Below are positions 11,191 to 21,226 of a stretch of DNA of 64,000 nucleotides, piece after piece. The notes beneath the pieces are model-generated. The model searched no databases and was not told where the DNA came from. It worked only from the letters and a program-made list of their open reading frames with translations. The translations under genes and the position numbers were made by a program. How positions within the stretch are numbered: the first letter of the stretch is position 1; every line of letters begins with the position of its first letter. Source of the DNA: Hemerocallis citrina (lineage: Eukaryota; Streptophyta; Magnoliopsida; Asparagales; Asphodelaceae); NCBI GenBank assembly GCA_017893485.1, contig CM030358.1:253435228-253499227 (forward strand), written 5' to 3'.

Positions 11191-11330
11191 ACCTTCGTTA
11201 TATGTGGTTATATGTGGTTTTTGGGGGTTTGCTTCGGCAACGTTCACTGTTTCTTCGACTACCCTTGCAACTCAATTGTTATTTCCCTTTTGTTATATGT
11301 GGTTTTTGGGGGTTTGGTTCTTTATTCTAT
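11179..11330 (+). repeat. Local duplicated segment
   Basis: The phrases TTCACTGTTTCTTCG and TTATATGTGGTTTTTGGGGG each occur twice in 150 bp, in a scrambled tandem order. This suggests a small slippage or repair duplication. No known element covers it. Confidence 0.7.
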
Positions 11331-11540
11331 TTATAGTAAGTGTTTTTCTGATCTCAAGAGGTTTTCTATTGAAAGTCGGACTTGCCTGCTGTATCGTTTG
11401 CTTCCACGGCATTGGAATAATCTTTGAGCTGGATCATAAACCTTGATGACCCTAACATTTACAACTGCAGAGGCAGAAATGGAGTTTACATAATCTGATA
11501 TACGTAGGTAGCTGTGTGCTCGGAATGAAGGGAAAATATT
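11331..11540 (-). other. Possible isolated exon, unrecognised
   Basis: On the minus strand a good 3' splice-site context (TTTCATCTGCAG) ends at 11541. An open frame of about 70 codons follows to a stop at 11331, reading through FRAHSYLRISDYVNSISA and VVNVRVIKVYDPAQ. The composition looks protein-like, but I do not recognise the family and see no partner exon. It could be a gene fragment, or chance. Confidence 0.3.
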
Positions 11541-11679
11541 CTGCAGATGAAACAGAAAAATTAAAGAAAAGTTGTAGTAGTAATTATAAACTATCAAGAA
11601 ATAAAACCATTTATGCCAAAATTTACGAGTCTTGTAAATAATTAAAGCAAAAATCTTCCAAATTACATAGTAAAAATCG

Positions 11680-12226
11680 TGGAGAACGACGATCTTCCAA
11701 GATTCCGGTTAAATCGCTTCTCAAATAGTATAAACAAACAAGTTACAGTAGCTCAAGACTCATAACCAAAAGATAGAAGAAAGATAAGACAACACTTCAT
11801 TTAATATTGGAGAATAATTACATAAGCTTGGACATAATATAAAAAAGGACACTAATAGTTCAAACTTGCACAAGGATGAATATGGGAAGGATTATTTGTG
11901 GCTTTGGTTTATTTTTGTGCATAATGGATGTGAAGAGATGAGTGGATATATATAGGCAAGGTTGATACATGGATGTAAATGTAGGTGGTTGCATAAGGAA
12001 TAGGAGGTGTATGTTTCCAAGGGTATAGGTAATAGGAATGTATGGTTCCAATGATGCATATGTAATAGAAATATAAAGTTCCAATGATGCATGTACATAG
12101 GTAATAGGAATGCACATGGGTAATAGGAATGTATGGTTTTAAGGGATTAATGAGGGTAGGAACTTGTGCAAATTTGACTACTAATTATTTACATAAATCT
12201 AGAAAATTACTTTAATAATTTCAACA
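11680..12226 (-). repeat. 3' LTR of Copia-M
   Basis: 547 bp, TG...CA. It matches 29159-29672 + 35440-35476. A minus-strand TATA-like run lies at about 11945-11955. The purine tract TAAGGGGGAG (12227-12236, minus) adjoins its inner edge. Confidence 0.93.
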
Positions 12227-12236
12227 CTCCCCCTTA

Positions 12237-13920
12237 AAGTGATTTTCTAGAGACCAAATCCAACTGTGAACGAAGAACTTCAAACGATCCTTTGGGGAGA
12301 GACTTGGTGAAGATATCTGCAACATTTGCATTGCTCCGTACCTCATGAATTTTGATAGTCCCATCAAACACACGTTCACGAATAAAGTGATGCTCAATCT
12401 AAATGTGTTTAGTCCTTGCATGATAAACCGGATTTGTATCAAGCTTGATTGCACTTTGATTATCACCAAAAATAATAGTAGGATCATGAATTTATAAAGC
12501 CACATCATCAATCAGCTGCCTCAACCAGACACACTCTTGAGCTGCAAGAGAAGATGCTTTGTATTCTGCTTCATTAGTAGAAATACATACTGAATCCAGC
12601 TTCTTACTGCACCAAGAAATACATGCCGAACCACTGAAGGAAACATAGCCCGAAGTATACTTCCGATCATCCAAGTCACCACCAAAATCAGCATCCACAT
12701 AACCATGCAAACTAAAACCAGCTTCTTTCTTGAACATAAGACCCATGTCAAAAGTAGATAGAATGTATTTCAATATGTGTTTAGCTGCATCAAGATGAGG
12801 CTTCCTTGGTTCTTGCATAAATTGACTGACGAGTCCAACAGAGAAGGAAATATCTGACCTTGTGATAGTCAAATAAATGAGACTTCCAACCAAGGCACGA
12901 TAAGGTCGAGGATCCTCAAGAAGCTTTCCTCCATCATGCCTTAGCTTGATGTTGGCCTCAAGTGGAGTAGAACATTTTTCGCTTTGGAATAATCCAAACC
13001 TTTCCACCATTTTATTTGCATAGTTTCTTTGAGATAAAAATATGACATCCTTCAAATTTTCCACCTCTAACCCAAGAAAGTGACTCAGCTCACCTAAGTT
13101 TTTCATCTCGAACCAAGATGACAGTTCAGCTCGAAGATTAGCAATCTCTTTTTCATCATTTCTAGTCACAATCATATCATCCACATACAAAAGAACAATA
13201 ATATGCAACTTCTCATGCTTCTTAACAAATAAGCTAGAATCGGAATTTGAAGCAAAATATATAGCCCCAAAATAGTAAGTATTCAGCAATCTTGCCATAC
13301 CAAGCCCTCGGTGCTTGCTTCAAGCCATAAAGAGCTCTTTAGCTTACACACATATTGTGGATGATCTTGAGAGACATATCCAAGTGGTTGCTTCATATAC
13401 ATTTCCTTGTCAATTTCTCCATACAAGAAAGCATTCTTCACATCAAGTTGCCATAACTTCCAACAATGAGATGCCGCCAAAGAAATGACTACTCGAATCG
13501 AAGTCATTTTTGCAACAGGACTAAAGTCTCCTCATAATCTTCTCCATATTTTTGAGAGAACCCACGAGCAACCAACCTTGCTTTGTATCTATCAACGGTC
13601 CCATCTTGTTTGCGCTTAATCTTGTACACCCATTTGGAAGTAGCTGGCCTTACCTCCTTAGGCTTTGACACAAGATCCCAAGTTTCATTTTTGATGAGTG
13701 CTTGCATCTCTTCATCCATTGCACAATTCCATTCTTTCATGCCACGTGCTTCATCAAAACAAGATGGTTCACTATCATCAAGTGGTCCTGCAAGAAGACA
13801 AGAATAAATACTAACATAAGCTCCATCTCTATAGCGTATTGGCTTTACAATAGTTCTTGAAGACTTCCGAAGTGCACTTCCTTGAGAACTTTTAGCTCCA
13901 CTATTTTCTTTTTCCCTCAT
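12237..13920 (-). pseudogene. Copia-M reverse transcriptase and RNase H
   Basis: The polyprotein C-terminal half is spread over a few frames. 13920-13504 has the RT start: a leader like RIRYRDGAYVS, then ALIKNETWDLV, SKWVYKIKRKQDGTVDRYKARLVARGF. 13507-13283 has LDVKNAFLYGEIDKEMYMKQP. 13298-12492 has the catalytic LLYVDDMIVT (near 13180), then LSHFLGLEVE, YANKMVERF, and the RNase H stretch GYVDADFGGDLDDRKYTSGYV and EAEYKASSLAAQE. The tail to 12237 (NPVYHARTKHI-type) is frameshifted. Two or three frame breaks kill it, but every block is easy to recognise, so the copy is not very old. Its purine tract follows directly. Confidence 0.93.
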
Positions 13921-14000
13921 TGATGGAGAAGAGGAACCATCGAAAACTAATGAGTCAGAAGACTCAGAATGTGTGATTGACTGAGAAACATCACCACTGA

Positions 14001-14698
14001 TTAAGAAACAAGAACATACTTTTTATAATAAGAAGTTACTTCATCAAAAACAACATCTCTAGAGACAATGAACATGTTGGTACTGGGATCCATACACTTC
14101 CATCCCTTATTCCTCACATCATAGCCAACAAAAACACACTTCTTTGCCTTCGCATCCAACTTTGTTCTTAGAGTATCTGGAACATGAACATAACAAATAG
14201 AGCCAAATATTTTAAAATGCTTGACATTCGGCTTCTCACCCCATAATAGTTCATATGGAGACTTCATGTTTATCGGGCTAAGAGGAACCCGATTAATGGC
14301 ATAAGTTGCACATGACGTACCGTCCGCCCAAAAGGCCTTGGGTAAATTTTTTGCATACAACCAACTCTTGCAAGTTTTCACCAAGTGTCGAATTTTTCTC
14401 CCCGCCACACCATTTTGCTGCGGTGTGTGAGAACAACTGAGTTGCTTCATGATGCCATGCTTCTTGCAAAATTGAATAAATTGATTCGAAGTGAATTCAC
14501 CACCATTATCAGTTCGTAAGCATCTCATTCTTCTATCAAGTACGCCTTCAACTAACACCTTGAAATCTTGAAATTTAGAGAATACATCCGATTTTCCTTT
14601 ACGAAACACACCCAAGTGTATCTAGTAAAGTCATCAACAAAAAGCAACATATATCGGAAGTCCAAATAAGATGGTGTATTGCATGGTCCCATAACAAT
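14001..14698 (-). pseudogene. Copia-M integrase core, catalytic Glu replaced by Gly
   Basis: From 14698 downwards it reads MGPCNTPSYLDFRYMLLFVD and YTWVCFVKE, then after a frameshift near 14600 it continues to 14001 with LRTDNGGEFTSNQF, CSHTPQQNGVAGRK, TSCATYAINRVP, PYELLWGEKPNV and KKCVFVGYD. The DD35E arrangement is visible: Asp in HSDV (in the piece past 17427) and Asp in TDNGGEF. The family's catalytic Glu in the A-E-R-K motif is Gly here (codon 14400-14402, GGG in place of GAG). Integrase activity would be lost even without the frameshift. Confidence 0.93.
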
Positions 14699-15225
14699 CA
14701 GTGGCGGAGCCAGGATTTTCATCCAGCGGGAGCGAAATGACAAGAAAGACATAGTCCGAGATTTAGCCAAAATTCTAATTCTATTTTTGTAGGTGATGAA
14801 TGTGAGCTTCTAGATTTTAGCTAACAAGAAAGACAGGTACAATATGGAGACAAGTCTTCATTGTAGTATAGTATAGGTTTTAGTGCTTTTAAATGTATTA
14901 AACCAAGATTCTACTAGCATAGAGCCCGCTAATTCTATACATTTAAACCTAATTTTCACCAAAAACTAACCATAATTTTAAAAGAGCATAAACAAAGTTA
15001 CGAAAATTTCTAAGAGCGCATAACAAAAACCACACCTGCACTGCATGATGTAGGCGGATCTTTCTTCAAATCCTTCAACAGTTAAACTCCTTCAAATCCT
15101 CTTAGAAGTCATCACTCACCAATCAAAATCCCTAATTTCTCAAGCACAACAAAATTGATCTATACTTACATTGTTTGATTTTGGATAATTTCCACTAATT
15201 TATTGTTTGATTTTGATGTTTGTAG

Positions 15226-15315
15226 ATATCACCTGTGGTTGGAATTATGACAAGACAGGATCTCAGGGCCCACAACATTTTAGGTGCCTTCCCTGACCTG
15301 GACAATAAAAAATGA
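15226..15315 (+). pseudogene. Captured last exon of a CLC chloride-channel gene
   Basis: A 3' splice site (TTTGTAG, ending 15225) precedes an open stretch reading I, then SPVVGIMTRQDLRAHNIL, then GAFPDLDNKK and a TGA at 15313-15315. This is the C-terminal end of plant CLC chloride channels/anion transporters, the last part of the second CBS domain, which in these proteins reads 'P-V-V-G-I-L-T-R-Q-D-L-R-A-x-N-I-L'. The intron end, reading frame and stop are all in place. Only this exon is here; no channel-pore sequence is seen. It sits inside a non-autonomous hAT element, so it was taken from a host gene. The unassigned sequence just downstream may be the same gene's 3' UTR. Confidence 0.88.
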
Positions 15316-17070
15316 ATCAGCATATACTCGTAATTACAGCACAAGAACAATTAGACTTGCAAAGTACCACAGTTACTACTACATTTTTTTAGATTTACTT
15401 CTTGTCTAAATTATTTTTATTATCCTCTCGCATTGAAGAGTTTATTGGGTTAAAAGCGATGGAAGAGTTTGAAACAATTATACATGGAATATCATGTTCA
15501 ATCAATGGATACTTCAGCTCAGAGTATGGTGGTGTAACTTTTGGCCTCAATAAAACTTCTTTATGGAAGGTGTATAACTTTATTTGTAGTTCAACAGTTG
15601 TCTAGGAATGCTTTCTTTTTGTTTGCCATGAATCTTATGGTAACCATGGAGAATATTTCACATTCTATGATATTCAGCAGGTACCATCCTTCCTCACATG
15701 AAAAAAATGGAAGTTCTTACAATTATTTGTGTATGAATGAGAACCATTCGGTTGAAAATATACTGTTTCCACTTACTAGAATGCTTCTAGAGTAATGGCT
15801 TCGATTATGAGCTAGTACTGAGACACATAAGCCGTATCAGGATATGAACTATTATTAATTAATTCACTTTAATATTCAGAAGAAAACCATCTATGAAAGT
15901 ACACAATACACATCTATTTACTGAATGTAGAGTAAAATTGAACATAGGATGATATACACATTATTTGAAGAAAAGATGATATTCATGCAGTGCAACACAA
16001 ATTATAAGGATAATCAACCATTGATTAAGCCACTGATCTGAGTTCTAATTTGAACTGCGCATTGATTAAGGCTCATCAGAACAATAACGAACACCATGGG
16101 AAGTAGATAATTTATTCAGGGCATATTTGACAACAGTTTTGTGAACTCAATTTTTCAAGGACAATGTGCAGAAATAGTCCCCTTGATTATTTTGTATTTT
16201 ACATGCCTGTAACGAATAATAGATTTAATTTCTATCCAATCATGTGTAGTAATCCACCAACATAATGAAGTATGAATGTAACAAGTGGCCCCCTGACTAC
16301 ACGAGCAATTTTTTGAAAGATCTTAACAGTAAACACATTCATCAGAACATTCAGATGTATTTATTATGCAATTCAGACCAGGATTCTTAAAAGAAATGGT
16401 CTAACAAGAATTAGGACGACTGAAAAGATCATATAGAGTTGTTGAATTTTCTGAACAAAGCACATTCATGATTCATCAGAATGTTTAGTTGTATTTTATA
16501 GGCCAATTCAAATCCACATTGTTAACATAAAACTCAAATAGAGTTTCCCAGTAATCACATTGCCACATCGTTTATGTTAGATTACTCTCTACAAGAAAGT
16601 TAAGAAAATTTACTGCCAATAATACTTCTACATTACATGACTGGCATCAAGTTATTCTTAGAGTTTTGCTTTATCATTTTCAGTCACTTCACTTGTATCT
16701 GATTAAAAATTTGTAACAAAAGTTCTTTCAGATTTATTCCTTTCTAAATTCTAATATTCCCTGATCGGTTCTAAATATCACCATAAAGAATGGACTATAT
16801 CTCAATACAAATAAACAATGCAATTTACGCCAGGATTAAACCCTAACGACATAACTCCAAATTTTGTGTTACAAGTGTGGCATATAAAATCCTATACACT
16901 ATAAAGTCAGAATAACCCCATCAAAAGCCAATGATCCTGACTAACCTGATGGCAACTCCCAATTGGAACCGGCTATCTTTGAATTTGTCCAAGCCCTGAA
17001 ATTCGAATCCAAATCAGTGTAAATAAAGTAGAGGGGAGAGAGATAAAGATTCCATCTTTAGGTTTAGAAT
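15316..17070 (+). other. Interior of the Tip100-like element, unassigned
   Basis: AT-rich sequence. Two short overlapping open stretches at 15402-15605 and 15541-15795 have no family I recognise; they could be 3' UTR or intron from the captured gene. Nothing else is clear. Confidence 0.4.
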
Positions 17071-17215
17071 TTACAGAATAGGATATGATGGTCTTCGAAA
17101 GCGGATTCGGGTTCGGATCCGACGAAGATCCTGTCCAGATTCTGCTGTAGTCATCATCGTTGGTGCCGCCTTCGGATTCGACGGAAAAACCCTAATTGAG
17201 CAGAATGGGAAAAAA
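17071..17215 (-). other. Possible captured first exon or 5' UTR
   Basis: On the minus strand a GC-richer block after CCCTAATTGAGC reads from an ATG at about 17160 through MMTTAESGQDLRRIRTR to a stop at 17071. A purine/pyrimidine-rich leader (17200-17240) looks like a plant 5' UTR. I do not recognise the protein. It lies at the right end of the Tip100-like element, opposite in direction to the CLC exon. Confidence 0.3.
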
Positions 17216-17434
17216 AACGAAGAAGAAGGGAAGCTAAAGAGTCGGTGACCCAAAAAAAAGAAAGAGGAGCGGATGTACATGTGCTTCTATGTGGGCCAAG
17301 CTCAGGGGGAGCAATCTGCATGGGCTTTCTTAAATTTTTTAAAAAAAAACCTAGGCCTATAAAGGGGGCTGCCCAAGCCCAGGGGGAGCGGCCGCTCACC
17401 CTGGGCTGGGTGTGGCTTCGCCCCTGCATAACAT

Positions 17435-17861
17435 CACTATGGATCAACTCCAACGGGGCCTTGCACCTTGAAAGTGAATTGGAAAATGGTAGACAATGTA
17501 CCTTGCCAAACTGACACCCATCACAAATTTCATTATAAGAAGAAAAAGACTTGGGCAACCCATTGACCAAAATTTTCAAAGCCATAGCTTTCAATTTGGT
17601 CATGCTAAGATGTCACAATCTAGCATGCCAAATTGATGAGCTATCATTTGTGCTCATTTTGTCAACATAAGAATTAGATGCAGATAATACATATAGATCT
17701 TTTATCCTTTTTCTGGTGTGAATAATATCCCCCTCCATGCTTGTTAGATTCCAAAGAAACTTCACATCATTGGGTCCAAATAGCACATGATAACCCGCAT
17801 CAACAACATTTGCTACCGAGAAAAAAATCTTCTTCATTCCGGGAACTTGATACACACTGTT
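17435..17861 (-). pseudogene. Copia-M pre-integrase zinc-binding region
   Basis: Minus-strand frames give VYQVPGMKK, FSVANVVDAGYHVLF, TSMEGDIIHTRKRIKDLYVL, SSIWHARL, then after a TGA where the family has Gly (WHARL-stop-H), MTKLKAMALK and EICDGCQFGK, ending in PLELIHSDVM. The H-x4-H and C-x2-C pairs are the HHCC zinc site that precedes Copia integrase. The D of HSDV is the first catalytic Asp. The region ends at the B1 insertion (17862) on one side and the hAT insertion on the other. Confidence 0.92.
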
Positions 17862-18545
17862 TGTAGTACCTCGTATTTTTTAATATTATTGTTAAGATTT
17901 ATAAATGAATTAAAATGATATTTGGTGATTTAATAAATATTTTTCTGAAGATTTATCTTTTTACACGTGCAAAACACGTGCAAATGTTTTCTTGGGAAGT
18001 TCAAAGTCAAAAATTATTTTGTGGAAAATCATTATTTATTATTAGATATTATTTGTGAATTTTGCTGGATTTTCTGATATTTATTGGACCTATTTACAAA
18101 TATTACAAAAAGAAGGACTTTTGTGCAAAATTACCAAATGGGGGGTGAAAACTCCAGATTTTTCGGATTTTAGGGCTGGGTATAATGCCTAGTCAACTCA
18201 GGGTTAAAAAGTTTACTTTTCGTTTTGATGAATTTGATTTATTTTACAAGTTTTGATAAAAGAGGATCTTTTTGCAAAATTGTCATTTTAAGGGGTAAAA
18301 GTGCAAACTTACTTTTCTGGACTTTTCAAATAGTGCCGGTTGGATATAAAGTGTTTATTGTGTTTTTAAATCTCAATTAAATTGGTTTTATCAAGTTTCC
18401 AAGTATAGGGATCTATTTATGTAAAGTTATATTTTAAAAGGATTATTTTGCAAATGTGTTCAAAACCCTAATTCTCTTAATTCCGGCCTATTTAAAAAGG
18501 TGGAGTGCAGCCTTCTTTCACTGCACAACACAAAGGTTTTATTAT

Positions 18546-19251
18546 TGTAACGCCCCGAATCCCAAATACACTGAATTCGAGATGTTCTACAGGATCTTTT
18601 CACTTTCTTTAGTACAATTTTACAGGGAAATTTAAACTTTTCATCTTACATCAGAGTTTACATCAATATTACACTTTTCTTTTGCATAGCGGAAGTAAAA
18701 TACAACAATTAAATAAATGTACAACAACATGGTACAATCTTTCAGCATCCATTCCTCTTTAACAAGTCATTTACCTGCATATAAGACTGTGGGTACGTTA
18801 GTTTATTCAACCGACGGACATTATACACGGTCATCCTCTCTATGCCGGAAATAGTATAAGCATCCATTCAATCTTTTTGTGATTTGTTAAAGTATGAGAT
18901 CGTTATACTATTCCCGGCATAGAGAGGATGGCCGTGTATAACATTTCGTCAGTTGTAAGTAACTGACGTGCCCACAGATTGACATGCAGGTAATGGACTC
19001 TTCATGGAGTTATAAAGTGGATATACTGTTGCTGTTTAGAAGTTAAAGATGTTGCAAATGATGTTTAAGTTATACAAGTTGTTTTCCATTATTGTAATCT
19101 TTTAGTCTTCCGCTATGTAAAAACCAAGTGTAAAGAAACTCTGATGTATTGTGAATAAAAAGTTTTAAAATTCCTTGTAAAATTGTACGAAGTGAAGTAA
19201 AGATCCTGTGAAATCACGAATTTATCCTTATTTGAAATTCGGGGCATTTCA
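18546..19251. repeat. Two E-family LTR ends in head-to-head inverted arrangement
   Basis: 18546-18858 is the reverse complement of an E LTR 3' end (it begins TGTAACGCCCCGAAT). About 18882-19251 is the same LTR end in forward orientation, matching 24630-24998. Together they form a near-palindrome of roughly 350-bp arms around a short centre. The forward arm is the truncated 5' LTR of element E and leads straight into its primer-binding site. The rest of that 5' LTR (over 3 kb) is gone. Confidence 0.85.
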
Positions 19252-19253
19252 GA

Positions 19254-19265
19254 TGGTATCAGAGC
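19254..19265 (+). other. Primer-binding site of element E
   Basis: TGGTATCAGAGC is complementary to the 3' end of plant initiator tRNA(Met). It lies 2 nt after the LTR end. Confidence 0.92.
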
Positions 19266-21213
19266 ATGCTTCACAAGTAGTACAAGTTTATAAGGAACGG
19301 AAAAAAAAAGTGACGATAAATTTGGGAATAAGCCAAAAGAGTCCTTCTGTCAACCGTGTGTAAACAACCCTAAGCGACACGGTACTTATGCGTCTTCGGT
19401 CCACCGCTAGCTGGGAACCGACTCTTACGGCTAACCCAAGTAAATCAGAACTTGATAGACTAAAGATTTGTTTAGGAAGAGTAGTAAGATCATTAACTAT
19501 AGTCTAGAACCCGTGACACCTTATTGAGCAGTTACAATATTATTCCTGTGGACACTAGAGTGTGAGTTTCAGTCTATAGAGATTTAAATGTAAGTGATTT
19601 ACATTTGTGTTGCTCTATGCACTGATATTTTCTTTTTCTTTTGGATTGCTGGAGTCGTGAATGCAGTAGTTATTGACTTTCATTCATGATGTTTTTCTCG
19701 TATACATTGATATGAGAGTGTATGCGAGCACATTTTTCCCTGGGTATCAGAGTGGCGCAGTGGAAGCGTGGTAGCTTGGACCGTCATTCATAATACCTTA
19801 CACACTTTCCTCTCAAATTATTTTGTAGATTTTTATCATGCTACTTTTTCCATAATTTTTTTTTCAAATAAATTTTTTCTTATGTTATTAAATCATTTGA
19901 ATATTTATTACTGATCTATCTTCCTTAGTCTTGATATTTTAAACTTGTTTTTCAAACTTAAAATTTTGTTTTTCATGTATTTATGTCACTTTATGTTTAC
20001 CCGTTTATATCTACTATTACTTTACGTATTTTTCCAAGTTTTAAATTGCCATTTATTAAATTAATATTTCAACAATTATTTTCTTCATTTATTATTTTAG
20101 ATTTATCTTATGAAATTTTCTTATGTGCACTCATTTTATTTGATTTTGATTTCTGTGATACTATATTATCTTATCCTATATGTTTTTAACAAGATTGAAA
20201 TTTTCTACCTATATAAATGTGACCTACCATTTTGTTTTATTGTTTACATTCGGTACTATTATTATTGCATATTTGTTTTGACATATTTGTTTTCACTATT
20301 AGTTGCTACTCATTATAATTTTATACTTCTTTAATATTATGCATATACTCACTATTTATACATTATCTTTTCTCAAATTTTAACTGTCTTTACACTCTTA
20401 GTTATTACATATATTTTTCCAATGATTTCTATATATATCATATATTTCAATATTCCATTTATACATATCATTTTACCCTCATCAAATCACTACATTAATA
20501 TTTTTGCATATACTTGCTTATGTCTATTGTCCCAATTTGCTATACTATAAAATTATTGTTTTCAATTGTGTTTTCGTCTCGTGTATGTGCTTTACACTAT
20601 TTTGTCTTAATGTTATAAAATATTTTCATCACTACAAAATTTTGTATATTCACAAAGAATTTAAACGTATGCTTTCTATTTTTTCAAATTGTGTGTATAA
20701 TTATCTTAGTTACCTTACAAACTATTTTATTAATTGGTATACAAAGTCATTTTATGTTTCCATTTATTTTTTTAAACTCTTATTCAATGGTCTTGTTTTA
20801 AATTGCTAATTTTGCGAATTTTCTACCGTTTATTACATTGATAATTTTTTCTTTCTAAACTACCTATTGACTATGTTTTCTTCACCACATTGTTTTCCAA
20901 ACTATTTCGAAATTAACAACTTAATCAACTTTTCTGTTTTATCCAATAGCTTACCTAGTATTATTCTTTGTACGAAAAATTTCTCTCAGACTATTTTGTC
21001 TACTGTCACATTTCATTTCCTATGCCATTTTCCTATTTTTCTTGTTATGTCTTGTAACATTTGAATATTCATAATTTTCCTATATAGAGTTGTCTTGTTT
21101 TCCTCATTGCATATTTTAAAGTTTGCAGTTTCTTAAATACAAGAATAATATTTCCTTTGGCGTGTACAAAATACAACCTTTACCCTAGCGAGTTCCGAAG
21201 ACGGAACTACTCT
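19266..21213 (+). other. Non-coding interior of element E
   Basis: Strongly T-rich, especially 19800-21100. The short open frames there are low-complexity Phe/Tyr/Ile strings and not genes. A tRNA-derived piece is at 19746-19772. Confidence 0.7.
19746..19772 (+). pseudogene. 5' fragment of initiator tRNA(Met) inside element E
   Basis: 27 nt starting ATCAGAGTGGCGCAG match the 5' end of plant initiator tRNA(Met) (acceptor 5' strand, D arm) with one C-to-T change. The Pol III box A (TGGCGCAGTGG) is intact. Sequence diverges before the anticodon arm. The fragment is in the same sense as the element and about 490 nt after its primer site. It cannot fold as a tRNA. Confidence 0.75.
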
Positions 21214-21226
21214 AAGGGGGGGAGAG
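21214..21226 (+). other. Polypurine tract of element E
   Basis: AAGGGGGGGAGAG directly precedes the 3' LTR, after a remnant (GAAGACGGAACT) of the pol 3' end. Confidence 0.9.

Larger units (their letters stand above)
14699..17426. mobile_element. Tip100-like non-autonomous hAT element with captured gene exon
   Basis: Its ends are CAGTGGCGGAGCC at the left and, on the complement of the right end, CAGGGGCGAAGCC. These resemble the ends of Tip100-group hAT elements. Flanks are CATAACAAT (14690-14698) and CATAACAT (17427-17434), an 8-bp duplication with one extra A on the left. Removing the insert restores an unbroken Copia integrase motif (HSDVMGP). The 2.7-kb interior has no transposase. It carries the last exon of a CLC chloride-channel gene (15226-15315) and other sequence that may also be captured. 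Confidence 0.82.

Noticed and set aside
13583..13807. Plus-strand open frame of 74 codons
   Set aside because: It is the antisense shadow of the Copia-M reverse transcriptase.
19983..21064. Several open frames of 65-100 codons in the interior of element E
   Set aside because: They are Phe/Tyr/Ile/Leu strings from T-rich DNA, overlap in different frames and match no family.
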